A stretch of DNA of 31,576 bases from Chara braunii (Eukaryota > Streptophyta > Charophyceae > Charales > Characeae): positions 2,133,193 to 2,164,768 of the forward strand of contig BFEA01000218.1 of NCBI GenBank assembly GCA_003427395.1. Reading direction: 5' to 3'. Shown piece by piece: positions 9,900 through 18,751 of this stretch; the first letter of the stretch is position 1, and each line of letters opens with the position of its first letter. Both the position numbers and the translations under genes were made by a program. The notes under the pieces are model-generated. The model did no database searches. It was not told the origin of the DNA and saw nothing but the letters and a program-made list of their open reading frames with translations.

Positions 9900-10055
9900 C
9901 GTGCGACCTGGCTGAACCTTGATGGTAAGAGGTCATCATCGAGGTAAGGAAGAATGGTAGTCGCAGACATGAACAAATATCCTGATACCAGCCTTCTGTG
10001 GCCCCGACTTGCCATTAGAAGTAGCATGGATCTGACATCTGGCATTGTGTCGGTA
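9900..10055 (+). repeat. ~160 bp dispersed repeat, copy 2
   Basis: Nearly identical to 10471-10633 for most of its length (GTGCGACCTGGCTGAACC, GATGGTAAGAG, AGGAAGAATGGTAGTCGC, AGACATGAACAA, CCAGCCTTCTGTGGC, GGATCTGACATCTG). The first half lies downstream of a short GT tract (9846-9864), as copy 3 lies downstream of a GT/GA tract. Confidence 0.9.
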
Positions 10056-10256
10056 GAAGACGCTAAGTAGTGTCTCAGTGATGGGTGTATGTACGTTCGC
10101 AGTGTTATCATCATCCCGTTGTCTGCGTTTTACTAAACGGTATAGGGTCAGACAGACAGAGGCTCCCTTCCCTGAGCCACTCCCTACAATGGTAGAGCAT
10201 CACCGGCCCATTTTTGAAATGTTTGCCCAGGAGATTACCATGCCTGTGATCTTATC

Positions 10257-10259
<3 letters not shown>

Positions 10260-10349
<90 letters not shown>

Positions 10350-10350
10350 N

Positions 10351-10423
<73 letters not shown>
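10260..10423. repeat. Compound (GT)n(GA)n microsatellite with one unresolved base
   Basis: About 42 bases of GT repeats run straight into about 120 bases of GA repeats. A single N sits at 10350 inside the GA tract. The open frames on both strands are simple-repeat artefacts. Confidence 0.97.
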
Positions 10424-10429
<6 letters not shown>

Positions 10430-10470
10430 TGTTTGGGGGGGGAAGAGTAGCAATGCAATTGAGTGAATTT

Positions 10471-10633
10471 CGTGCGACCTGGCTGAACCTTGATGGTAAG
10501 AGTTCATCATCAAGGTAAGGAAGAATGGTAGTCGCAGACATGAACAAGGATCCTAATACCAGCCTTCTGTGGCTGTGACTTGCCAGCGGAAGTAGTGTGG
10601 ATCTGACATCTGACGTACGCATTGTGTCAGTAA
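10471..10633 (+). repeat. ~160 bp dispersed repeat, copy 3
   Basis: Third copy; see 9900-10055 for shared blocks. It differs from copy 2 by a small insertion (ACGTACGC) near the 3' end and a few substitutions. Confidence 0.9.
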
Positions 10634-10671
10634 TGACAGGGATATATAAGATCCTTCCAGCGGTGCATCTT

Positions 10672-10895
10672 GGATAACCCTCTTTTGGATAACCTTTTGG
10701 ATAATCACTGGACATCCTTTTTCGGATAAAAACTTTTGGATAATCACTGGAGATCCTTTTTCGGATAAAAACTTTTGGATAATCTCTGGAGATCCTTTTG
10801 GATAAAAAAACTTTCGGATTAACCTTTTGGATAAGCTTTGGAGATCCTTTTCGGGAAAAAAAAAAAACTTCTGGATGAGCTTTGGATAGCCTTTT
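10672..10895. repeat. ~45 bp minisatellite based on TTTTGGATAA
   Basis: Five or so imperfect units, each containing TTTTGGATAATCACTGGA, GATCCTTTTTCGGATAAAAA or a variant. The minus-strand frame (IIQKFLSEKGSP repeats) follows from the unit length and is not supported as a protein. Confidence 0.85.
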
Positions 10896-10932
10896 GGCAA
10901 TGAGGTAGTCGTCTCTTTCAAAGCGTATGTTG

Positions 10933-10990
10933 ATATTCTGTTCGCCCTTTCCTGTACTTGGTGCAATTTTCAGACTGCATACAGTCTTCA
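10933..10990 (+). mobile_element. MITE-like element, partial copy 3
   Basis: Carries GTTCGCCC, CCTGTACTTGGTGCAA, TTTTCAGACTGCAT, the core of the family best seen at 11055-11171. Ends degenerate. Confidence 0.5.
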
Positions 10991-11054
10991 CAACATACGT
11001 GCTATTTTTCAGGATATGGAGCATAGCCAGAGGGAGGAGGCTCGTACACTCACA

Positions 11055-11171
11055 CTACCGTCTGCACCCGAATAGAATGCCCGGTCATCATACCTGTATT
11101 TGGTGCAAGTTTCAGACTACATAGAGTGATAATAATCAGCCGCGGGTGCTATTCGGGTGAGAAGACCGTAG
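11055..11171 (+). mobile_element. MITE-like element with terminal inverted repeats, full copy 4
   Basis: 117 bp. The left end CTACCGTCT..ACCCGAATAG (11055-11075) is the inverse of the right end CTATTCGGGTGAGAAGAC plus CGTAG (11149-11171), with a two-base slip. Internal blocks GGTCATCATACCTGTATT, GGTGCAAGTTTCAGACTA and ATAATAATC match the other copies. No coding capacity, so it would depend on another element's transposase. Target duplication not verified. Confidence 0.8.
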
Positions 11172-11398
11172 GTAGGACTTTCTGAGATATATATCTGCAC
11201 CATTTTTTTGCGGCCAGATGGAGTTTTTCTATTCCATTGTTCCTCCGTACCTGAATGGACGGATATAGCTGGTTTCTATTCCAGTCTATTTACGTCCGTC
11301 CATTCAGGTAAGGAGGAACAATGGAATAGAAAGACTCCATCTGGCCGCAAAAAAATGGTGCAGATATATATCCCAGAATGTCCTATCTACGGTCTTCT
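11159..11398. repeat. Large near-perfect palindrome, ~104 bp arms
   Basis: Left arm 11159-11262 pairs with right arm 11295-11398. Matching blocks include GAAGACCGTAGGTAGGAC, ATATATATCTGCACCATT, GCGGCCAGATGGAG, CTATTCCATTGTTCCTCC and CTGAATGGACGG. The roughly 32 bp spacer (ATATAGCTGGTTTCTATT ...) is itself partly palindromic. The left arm overlaps the right end of the MITE-like copy at 11055-11171. It could be a foldback element or an inverted duplication of a local segment. Confidence 0.9.
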
Positions 11399-11587
11399 GG
11401 ACTCGAACGCAGGTCTGAAACTGACCCGAATGGACGTAAATAGCTGGTTTCTATTCCATCTGGACTTGAACTCAGGTCTGAAACTGACCAGAATGGACAT
11501 AAATAGCTGGTTTCTATTCCATCTGGACTTGAACTTAGGTCTGAAACTGACCCGAATGGACGTAAATAGCTGGTTTCTATCCCATCC
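11399..11587 (+). repeat. Three tandem 63 bp units
   Basis: Units at 11399-11461, 11462-11524 and 11525-11587 are about 90 percent identical (GGACTTGAAC, CAGGTCTGAAACTGACC, GAATGGACGTAAATAGCTGG, TTTCTATTCCATCT). Because 63 is divisible by three, the plus frame stays open as a 21-residue repeat (GLKLTRMDVNSWFLFHLDLN), which I regard as incidental. A further inverted piece of the unit follows at about 11595-11624. Confidence 0.92.
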
Positions 11588-11821
11588 GATTACTCAGTTT
11601 CAGACCTGAGTTCGAGTCCAGATGAAATCAGATGAACAGAATTCCTGAATTACCTGAGGCTGGTCAGTTTCACGATGATATCTCGACGCTGTCGGTCTTT
11701 TTTTTGTTTTGTTTTTTCAAAAGGCAAAGGAGAAAAGAAAGAATGGACGTAATCGCTGGTGTGTATGCTTGCGTGGATGAAGACAAGTGTGGTGCATAAC
11801 AAGCTGCTTTCTTGGGTTGGA

Positions 11822-11827
11822 TTGCAG
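11822..11827 (+). promoter_or_regulatory. Probable 3' splice acceptor of a 5'-UTR intron (RBM34-like gene)
   Basis: TTTCTTGGGTTGGATTGCAG immediately precedes GCATGGG. Pyrimidine/T-rich lead plus GCAG three bases before the chosen start codon. The donor was not located. Confidence 0.45.
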
Positions 11828-11829
11828 GC

Positions 11830-13662
11830 ATGGGAAAAAAGGACGTGTTCGGAGAACTGTTCGGGAATGGGGGCCAAGGGAAGGGTGCTGTGACATCTTC
11901 TCTTTTTACGAACAACCCGTTTCGGCGAGATGCCGTTGCGGGGGACGCAGGTGACTCTTCGAAGAAGCGACGACGGCATGGAGCGGCGGAGTCCTCGGAC
12001 TGCGGGGAAGCACGCTCTCTTTCGAAGAAGAAGGGGGCGAAAACCACAGATGAATGTGTGCACCCATCTGCAGAGGGGGAGGAGGTTGAGATAGGAGGAA
12101 CGAAAAAGGAGAAGCGCAAGCGGAGGAAGAAGACGAGCGCTGCCTTTGAAGACGGCTTGGAGAATTCGGATGATAGGGAAAACAGGAAGCAGGAAGAGAA
12201 TGAGGATGTTATTGAAGGAAAAGAGGAGCGTAAGACGTTAAAGAAGAAGCACAAGAAGAAGAGGCATGGTGCGAAGGAGGATGGAGACGGGGAGGGGAAA
12301 AATGATCCTCCTCCTCCTCCTCCTCCGCAAACGGAGGACGGGGAGGGGGAAGAAGAGACCAAATTGGCAAGAAAGAAATCGAGCGATCGTGAGCAGCGGC
12401 GGGAGGGATCCGGCGAAGGATGTGATGGTGGTGCACAAGAAACACCTTATAAACGGGAGAGAGAGAGAACATCTACTCCCAGGGCCGGCCAGAAAGGTGA
12501 TGATGAAGACTCTCCCCGCGAGAAGAAGAGGTCGAGGGGTAATAATAAGGCCAATCGGGTGCTGCTGGGCGACGAAGAGGAATCTGATGATGAGGACAAA
12601 GTGGAGCAAGGTCGAGGTCTTCGGGGAGACGATGCTAAGACTAGAGTAGTGGTGTACGATTCCGAGGAGGAAGAGAGGCAGGAGAGGAAAAAAAGAGCTA
12701 AGCAAAAGAAGCAGTATGACGATCCCGAGGACAAGCTAGCGCGCACAGTGTTTGTGGGTAATCTGCCGAAAGCAGTCGACAGTAAAGAGCTGGCAAAAGA
12801 GTTCTCTGTCTACGGCGCTGTGGAATCGCTCAGGTTTCGATCCATTGCCCTAGCAGAGGGAAAGAAATTCATCAGAGGGGCCATTTTCAAGGGGAAAGTG
12901 AGCGATGTGCACGACACTCAGAACGCGTATGTCGTCTTCAAACAGTTGGAGAGCGCAAAGGCGGCGCTCGCACACAATATGAAGGTGCTCCGGGGGAACC
13001 ATATTCGTGTGGACGCAGCGACCGCTCCGTCCTGGGCAGTACACCAGAAGAAGGGCAAGCCGCTGGACGCAGCAACAGGACGACGAGTCGAGTATGACCG
13101 TAACCTATCCATATTTGTGGGGAACCTTCCGTATGATGTGAAAGACGAAGAGCTCTACCAGTTTTTTGGTGGGGAGGAAGCCAAGCCGGAGCTGAGAGGG
13201 CAAGTCGCGGCAGTCCGCGTTGTCAGAGAAGAGCACGCAAGCAGAGGGAAGGGGGTTGCGTATGTCTTGTTCAAGACAAGCCAGGCCGCGAGAGCGGCTC
13301 TGAACTCGAGAGGCTTCAAATTGAGAGAGCGAGAGCTGCGAATAGCGCGTCCGTCGAGGACGTCCGCTGCAGCGGACACTCTGTCGAGGAAAACGGCAAA
13401 GCTTCCGGCAGTGTCGAAGGGATACGAGATGAGGCAGGCGCTAAAACATGTGCTAGAACAGTCTCGGAGGGCCAAGCCTTCAGCTTTCGAAGGCCAAAGG
13501 GCCAAGAAGGTAGATGGCCTCCCTGGGAAAAGGGCACTTAATGCGGTTGCTCAGAAGGCTGGAAGACGGCAATCTGGTGGTCCTGGAGGTAGGGTGGGTG
13601 GTAGGTTTAGCAAGGGTAGTAAGGGTAGTAGTAGGGGTCCAGCTAAGAGAGCTGAGAGGTAA
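11830..13662 (+). CDS. RBM34: RBM34/Nop12-like nucleolar RNA-binding protein
   Basis: Uninterrupted 610-codon frame. Residues 1-300 are highly charged, Lys/Glu/Asp/Arg-rich and low complexity, with a run of seven prolines (about 160-166) and many KKRK-type clusters that suit nuclear or nucleolar targeting. Two RRM domains follow. RRM1 (about 305-400) has RNP2 TVFVGNLP (306-313) and RNP1-like QNAYVVFK (364-371), with the family's long loop between. RRM2 (about 427-515) has SIFVGNLP (427-434) and GKGVAYVLFK (473-482). The C-terminus is Gly/Arg/Ser/Lys-rich. This order (acidic/basic N-terminus, two adjacent RRMs, basic tail) is that of animal RBM34 and yeast Nop12, which act in pre-60S ribosome maturation in the nucleolus. 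An in-frame ATG exists at 11812, but TTGGATTGCAG ending at 11827 looks like a splice acceptor, so I prefer the ATG at 11830, just inside the exon. The coding part is then in one exon. No antisense frame here is credible. Confidence 0.85.
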   Translation: MGKKDVFGELFGNGGQGKGAVTSSLFTNNPFRRDAVAGDAGDSSKKRRRHGAAESSDCGEARSLSKKKGAKTTDECVHPSAEGEEVEIGGTKKEKRKRRKKTSAAFEDGLENSDDRENRKQEENEDVIEGKEERKTLKKKHKKKRHGAKEDGDGEGKNDPPPPPPPQTEDGEGEEETKLARKKSSDREQRREGSGEGCDGGAQETPYKRERERTSTPRAGQKGDDEDSPREKKRSRGNNKANRVLLGDEEESDDEDKVEQGRGLRGDDAKTRVVVYDSEEEERQERKKRAKQKKQYDDPEDKLARTVFVGNLPKAVDSKELAKEFSVYGAVESLRFRSIALAEGKKFIRGAIFKGKVSDVHDTQNAYVVFKQLESAKAALAHNMKVLRGNHIRVDAATAPSWAVHQKKGKPLDAATGRRVEYDRNLSIFVGNLPYDVKDEELYQFFGGEEAKPELRGQVAAVRVVREEHASRGKGVAYVLFKTSQAARAALNSRGFKLRERELRIARPSRTSAAADTLSRKTAKLPAVSKGYEMRQALKHVLEQSRRAKPSAFEGQRAKKVDGLPGKRALNAVAQKAGRRQSGGPGGRVGGRFSKGSKGSSRGPAKRAER

Positions 13663-13995
13663 GGGAGGTTCTTCGGGCAGAGTCTACTTCGTCTCGTTGT
13701 GTGCTCTCGTAGGCAGTGCTGCCATTGGGAAGGCTAGGATGAAGAGCAATTTTTTTTGACCAGCGGAGAGGCTTCGCCACTGCATGCCAGCCAGGTTTTT
13801 TGAACGGGTGTTTGTGCCAGCAGCAGCGGCAGCAGCAGCATGTGATATTCCTGCTGCTTCTGCTGGTGGTGCCCAGGCAGAGGAATCACGGACGTTTGTG
13901 CTGGTGCCTCTGCTGCTGTTGCCGCTCATGCTGCTAGTCGGTGCGCAGTGGAGGCCAATCCAAAAGGCATTGGTGTATCCTATGTGCGTGTGCGG

Positions 13996-13996
<1 letters not shown>

Positions 13997-14053
<57 letters not shown>

Positions 14054-14080
14054 GAGAGAGAGGGAGAGAGAGAGAGAGAG
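13997..14080. repeat. Compound (GT)n(GA)n microsatellite
   Basis: GT run to 14036, then GA run with two GGGA interruptions. Same GT-then-GA order as at 10260-10423. Confidence 0.97.
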
Positions 14081-14245
14081 CTGCTGTGTTCAGCTTTTAG
14101 GATGACATGGTGCGTGATTTGAGGCCGTTTCAGTTTTGTTGATGGCCTAGAGTTTTTTTGTTTTTTTTGTTTTTTTTGGTTGGATGGCCTAGTTTTTCAG
14201 TTGAGAAGAACTCAGGCAGATTTAACCTGTGTCAGAATTAGACTA

Positions 14246-14315
14246 CTACTGTCTTCATCCAAAGAACCCGCGGTCAGTATAGCCTTATTGGGGCCAACTT
14301 TCAGTCTAGATAAGT
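14246..14315 (+). mobile_element. MITE-like element, copy 5 (right part lost or in gap region)
   Basis: CTACTGTCTTCATCC, AAAGAACCCGCGGTCAG, TATAGCCTTATTGGGGCC and AACTTTCAGTCTAGAT match the family. The expected right inverted repeat is not seen before the gap at 14372. Confidence 0.65.
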
Positions 14316-14371
14316 CTTTCTGAGACTTACTAGCATTTGACGCCGAAGACAGCCCTTGGGGGGGGGCGGGG

Positions 14372-15056
14372 NNNNNNNNNNNNNNNNNNNNNNNNNNNNN
14401 NNNNNNNNNNNNNNNNNNNNNNNNNNNNNNNNNNNNNNNNNNNNNNNNNNNNNNNNNNNNNNNNNNNNNNNNNNNNNNNNNNNNNNNNNNNNNNNNNNNN
14501 NNNNNNNNNNNNNNNNNNNNNNNNNNNNNNNNNNNNNNNNNNNNNNNNNNNNNNNNNNNNNNNNNNNNNNNNNNNNNNNNNNNNNNNNNNNNNNNNNNNN
14601 NNNNNNNNNNNNNNNNNNNNNNNNNNNNNNNNNNNNNNNNNNNNNNNNNNNNNNNNNNNNNNNNNNNNNNNNNNNNNNNNNNNNNNNNNNNNNNNNNNNN
14701 NNNNNNNNNNNNNNNNNNNNNNNNNNNNNNNNNNNNNNNNNNNNNNNNNNNNNNNNNNNNNNNNNNNNNNNNNNNNNNNNNNNNNNNNNNNNNNNNNNNN
14801 NNNNNNNNNNNNNNNNNNNNNNNNNNNNNNNNNNNNNNNNNNNNNNNNNNNNNNNNNNNNNNNNNNNNNNNNNNNNNNNNNNNNNNNNNNNNNNNNNNNN
14901 NNNNNNNNNNNNNNNNNNNNNNNNNNNNNNNNNNNNNNNNNNNNNNNNNNNNNNNNNNNNNNNNNNNNNNNNNNNNNNNNNNNNNNNNNNNNNNNNNNNN
15001 NNNNNNNNNNNNNNNNNNNNNNNNNNNNNNNNNNNNNNNNNNNNNNNNNNNNNNNN
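14372..15056. other. Assembly gap (685 N)
   Basis: Unresolved bases. The left edge is a G-rich run (GGGGGGGGGCGGGG) and the right edge a C run (CCCCCCC). The open frames of 242-282 codons across it consist of unknown residues and carry no information. Confidence 0.99.
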
Positions 15057-15123
15057 CCCCCCTCCAGTGATTACTAGTTTCTGAATGTTGTACTTCGCTG
15101 CCGTCCGCACGATCTTACGTGTA

Positions 15124-15247
15124 TCTGACCACATAATCATGGACCACATTTATGAACGACCTGGATGTATCTGGCTGCAATTACATCTGACCACATAATC
15201 ATGGACCACATTTATGAACGACCTGGATGTATCTGGCTGCAATTACA
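15124..15247 (+). repeat. Perfect 62 bp tandem duplication beside the gap
   Basis: 15124-15185 and 15186-15247 are identical (TCTGACCACATAATCATGG ... CTGGCTGCAATTACA). Its perfection and its place 70 bp from an assembly gap leave open whether it is real or an assembly artefact. Confidence 0.95.
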
Positions 15248-15580
15248 TCCAGAATTATGATGTTACCAGAGCCCGGCAGAACTCGCATGGGGCGTCCACG
15301 GTCCACCCACCCGGGCTACACCTTTTTTTTCTTTTGGCATTGGGACAATTTTGCGCCCACTGAGACATGCCCAAATCCGGCCTTATCTTTTGAGTACGGT
15401 GATATATCACCAAATGGTGTTTATGGGGGTATAAGCGGGGTTCGAAAGGGCTTGAAGGGGCTTAAAGGGGTGTAAAGGGGTATGATACAATTTAGATTTT
15501 TTTCGTCTTCTGATTCCGTTATTTCCATAGCGAATTTCGTGGTTACCTCAGGCAAAAGATGTTTGGTTTGCAATTCTGCA

Positions 15581-15642
15581 TGACATAGTTTTTTTCTTTT
15601 CTTTTCTATTTTGACATAGTTTTTTTCTTTTCTTTTCTATTT
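15581..15642 (+). repeat. 31 bp tandem duplication, T-rich
   Basis: Two identical units TGACATAG followed by a TTTTTTTCTTTTC-type run at 15581-15611 and 15612-15642. Confidence 0.95.
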
Positions 15643-15785
15643 TGCGCTCGCACTGGCCAGGACCTTGACTGGGACTTTGCCTGGACCTGGCCCACCCGGG
15701 ACAATCTGAGGCAACCCGGGGCGACCGGCTGAAGTAACACAGATCCAGAATAAGTGAAAAAAAGTACTAGTTTGAAGGACCCGGA

Positions 15786-15834
15786 CCATGATATGTACAG
15801 TGGCGACCAGCTTCTGCCACTGTGCATATCATGG
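15786..15834. repeat. Short-loop hairpin, 19 bp stem
   Basis: Arms CCATGATATGTACAGTGGC (15786-15804) and GCCACTGTGCATATCATGG (15816-15834) pair with one T/G mismatch (a wobble in RNA) around an 11-base loop. It may be a small inverted-repeat element or an RNA hairpin; nothing else nearby indicates which. Confidence 0.85.
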
Positions 15835-16197
15835 TTGCGCAGGACCTGGACCCAGACTGGACTGGACCCGAAACCGGATGCACGTCAGGAACTCCGGACA
15901 TGATCCGGACCTTCTGGACATAACGGATGTGGGCAGTCCGGGGGGGGGAGAAAGAAAAAAAACTGCCAGGATGGGTGACATTGGGTATACAGCCCTGCCG
16001 AGGGTGCTGTCATCGGTGTGACTTGTGTCAATCCTTTCACAGCACGGCCAATACCCTGCACCCCTCTGTTCCTCCTTGACGTCCATGTCTTCTCCGAGAT
16101 TCTCCCTCCTACGCCGCTGTTGTCCTCCCTCCTCTGCGTCTCCTGCGTCATCCACAACTCCTCCCTCCTCCATGACTCCTCTCTCTCTCTCTCTCTC

Positions 16198-16240
<43 letters not shown>

Positions 16241-16815
16241 GTGTGTGATGGCGATGTTGGCTCGATGATGGCGACCACGTGCACATGGCAGGAGCAGCCA
16301 CGACGATGGCGATGGGGGAAGCGCTGCAACGACGACGTCACCCGCTCGTTGCATTCCAGCGGGCTGAATGGCGGGCGGGGGGAGTTTCGATAGCATAACA
16401 GCGGGCTGAATGGCGGGGGTTGCCCCCCAAAACGAGGCCACACCAAGAATGCAGAGCCCAGAGTGAAAGGAAAAAAAGATTAAAAAATCTAAATCCTAAG
16501 AAGCGTGCGTCCAGCCATGTATGCAGAGGCCCAACGGGTCGAAAAATTACCAGAGACAATTTCTGGGGTCGGCCTCGACCCAACGAAGGGTCCAGGCCGA
16601 CCCGTTCTTGAAAAAAAAATCCTCTGGATTTCGCACCTTCCAGACCCTCCGGACCGAACGTCCATGCGGACATGGTACTACGGACTGTCTGGAACTTGGT
16701 CTGGACGTCCAGAACGTAACCATGGTACATATAGAGAGGATAATTATATATATATCTATTTGACGATATATATATATATATATATAAAAAGGACTGCTCC
16801 TTCCCCGTCCAGAGA
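15835..16815. other. Unassigned segment rich in GGACC/CCGGA motifs
   Basis: Contains many short GGACCTGGACC and CCGGAC words at 15840-15940 and again at 16640-16710, a (CT)n(GT)n microsatellite at 16178-16248, a doubled AGCGGGCTGAATGGCGGG (16359 and 16401) and a (TA)n run at 16745-16786. Open frames on both strands (up to 205 codons, minus) overlap the microsatellite and lack domain patterns. Confidence 0.5.
16178..16248. repeat. (CT)n(GT)n microsatellite
   Basis: CT run to 16198, then GT with single-base interruptions. Confidence 0.95.
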
Positions 16816-16900
16816 TAGCATGTCTACTTTAGTTGCCTAACAAGCAGCAGGTTTTGTGTTCGATTCTTGGATTGGACATGCATGCATTTTGCTGCCACGG
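16815..16900 (+). mobile_element. tRNA-like SINE head (degenerate)
   Basis: CTACTTTAGTTGCC resembles a pol III A box, and about 28 bases downstream GTGTTCGATTC is a clean B box (GTTCGANTC). No acceptor stem can be drawn, so it is not a functional tRNA gene. Body and tail are not defined because the 600 bp TIR element begins at 16960. Confidence 0.45.
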
Positions 16901-16959
16901 CTGCTGGACTGACTGACCTCATGGTCAACTGCCATGGTCCTTTTTCCTTTCTTTTAGGG

Positions 16960-17559
16960 AAAATTGCGTCTGTACCCCACTTAAAGATGGGAATACCCGC
17001 TATATACCCAGTCTCAGAGCCAACTTGCACCTATACCTGGAAAACTTCGGTGGAAATTGTGTGCATGCCCAGGACTGAGGTGGACCCAGGTTGGTACCGC
17101 AAAATTGCGGTTATAACCAACTACCGGAATGCACAAATTATGGACATACCCAGGCAAAATTATGGGCATACCCGGGACTGTCGTGGACCGGCCAAATTAT
17201 TCATATATCCTACTACCGGATGGCTGAAATTATGCTCATACCCTCCGGCCGCTGGGCCACAACGGTCCACGTGGTGGGCATGAGCATGATTTTATGGTCT
17301 GCCATCCAAGGGGCCGCCCCTGGCTGTGGGCACACCCGCAATTTTACCATCTCGTTTCTGGGCAGGGGCAGAATTTCGTTGCCGGGAACTGAAGGCCTGC
17401 GCAGGGATCGGGTATGCCGACTGCTATGCCAACAATTTCGCACAAGGGAAAAGGTGGGTACCATTGCAAAGTTGAATGGGGGCAGGGTATAGATGCAAGT
17501 TGGGCTCTGGGACTGGGTATGGCGGATATTCCCATCAATAAATGGGGTACGTCAATTTT
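16960..17559. mobile_element. 600 bp TIR element with ~75 bp terminal inverted repeats
   Basis: The left end (16960-17037) and the right end (17486-17559) are inverted copies. Paired blocks: AAAATTG with CAATTTT; GTACCCCACTTAAAGATGGG with CCCATCAATAAATGGGGTAC; ACCCAGTCTCAGAGCC with GGGCTCTGGGACTGGGT; CAACTTGCACCTATACC with GGTATAGATGCAAGTTG. The interior is also partly palindromic around 17265 (GGATGGC..AAATTATGCTCAT against ATGAGCATGATTTTATGG..GCCATCC). No transposase is encoded; frames over it are short. This is the architecture of a MITE or foldback element. I could not identify a superfamily or a clear target-site duplication. Confidence 0.85.
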
Positions 17560-17880
17560 GATATTTTCCTTCATGTTTTTTCTTACTTGCACGTATCCTG
17601 GCCTGCAAATCTTTTTTCTCTTTTTTTTTTTGGGTGGGGAGGGGGACAATTGCCTCCTCCATTCTGTTCATGGGAAGCAGCACATGCAGGGAACCGCGCC
17701 CAGCATCCTGTATGGAATTATACAAAACATGTAATCAAGATGCTTATTTCGCCTGATTTTCAACGACTGGATGACTATAGAACCCACTTTCCCAACGTGT
17801 CCCCCATCCGACTTCTCGGACCCCTTCCCTCCACACCCGCTAGCCCTGCTTGAGGTGAGGACTCAGAACAGACTGATATA

Positions 17881-18053
17881 TTTTTTTTTCCTCTTTTTTT
17901 TTTTCCTCTCTTTTTTTCTTCTTTCTTTTTCTTTTTCCTTTTTTTTTTTTTTTTTTTTTCTTTTTTCTCTTTGTTTTTCTTTTTTTTTTTTTTTTTTCTC
18001 TTTTTTTTTTTTTTTTCTTTTTCTTTTTCCTTTTTTTCTTTTTTTTTTTTTTT
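17881..18053. repeat. Long T-rich (TTTTC)n tract
   Basis: About 170 bases of T with scattered C and G. Poly-Phe and poly-Lys frames across it are artefacts. Confidence 0.95.
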
Positions 18054-18560
18054 GGGACGTCCGCCCTCTCTCCTTAAAAGGAGTCAAGCTCATGCCTTTC
18101 TGAACCGAAGTCGTACTTCTGTAATGGTTACATTTATGATTTCTCATTTTCTCCGTGCCCTGAGCTTTCCCGACCTCCGGCACCCCTCCGCAGACCGGGC
18201 ACCACTCTTAAACCACCAGTACTTGGCCCACACATCGGCCGCGGGCGTTTCCCGTTAACGCGCCGCGACTGATGGTCTTCGGCCTACCGGACCGCAGTGG
18301 CTGGAGGCGCCAGCCAAAAGAAGTCGAAACGGCGCGTCGGCGGCTCGGTAAAACTTGGCGCGCAGGGCATATTCACTCTCTCGGCATCAATAGCTGGCGC
18401 CAAGTACTGGTGGTGGTTTAAAGGCACGTCGTGTGATAATACAACCATGGTGGAACAGGACAGAACCCTCGGAAGATCAGCTGCACTGTTAACCCTCGGG
18501 CTTACAGGAGCAGTCAATGGTGGCAGCCAAGACCTTATTGTTTTCTTTACTCATCCCTGG
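18054..18560. other. Unassigned DNA with a repeated CCAAGTACTGGTGGTTTAA motif
   Basis: The motif is inverted at 18211-18229 and direct, with a 3-base insertion, at 18400-18421; related words occur at 18780 and 19105. It resembles the A-box part of the SINE-like heads further on. No gene recognised. Confidence 0.4.
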
Positions 18561-18562
18561 CT

Positions 18563-18751
18563 TTCTTGGGTGGTTTTCTGCACCTCTCCACAAATCCGTA
18601 CAGATTCAGGATTTCAGTCCAATCCGCTTTGCTAGTGGAAAGTCGCTGGATTGGCGACACACTTCTTTTCTTGGGTGTTTTTTTTCTGCACCTCTCCACA
18701 AATCCGTACAGATTCAGGATTCCAGTCCAATTCTCTTTGCTAGTGGAACTT
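18563..18751 (+). repeat. ~106 bp direct tandem duplication
   Basis: 18563-18642 and 18668-18751 share TTCTTGGGTG, CTGCACCTCTCCACAAATCC, GTACAGATTCAGGATT, CAGTCCAATTC and TTTGCTAGTGGAA, separated by 25 bp of unique sequence in the first unit. Confidence 0.93.

Larger units (their letters stand above)
13663..14371. other. 3' flank of the RBM34-like gene
   Basis: No further gene seen. Includes a CAG/GCA-rich stretch (13817-13842), a (GT)n(GA)n microsatellite (13997-14080), T-rich runs at 14153-14180, and the MITE-like copy at 14246. A 112-codon frame at 13784-14122 spans the CAG and GT repeats and is not credible. Confidence 0.5.

Noticed and set aside
10200-11024. 274-codon minus-strand frame
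   Set aside because: Made of a GA/GT microsatellite, an N and the TTTTGGATAA minisatellite.
11670-12705. Minus-strand frames of 155 and 230 codons
   Set aside because: Antisense shadows of the purine-rich 5' half of the RBM34-like gene.
15829-16446. 205-codon minus-strand frame
   Set aside because: Crosses a CT/GT microsatellite; composition and lack of motifs argue against a protein.
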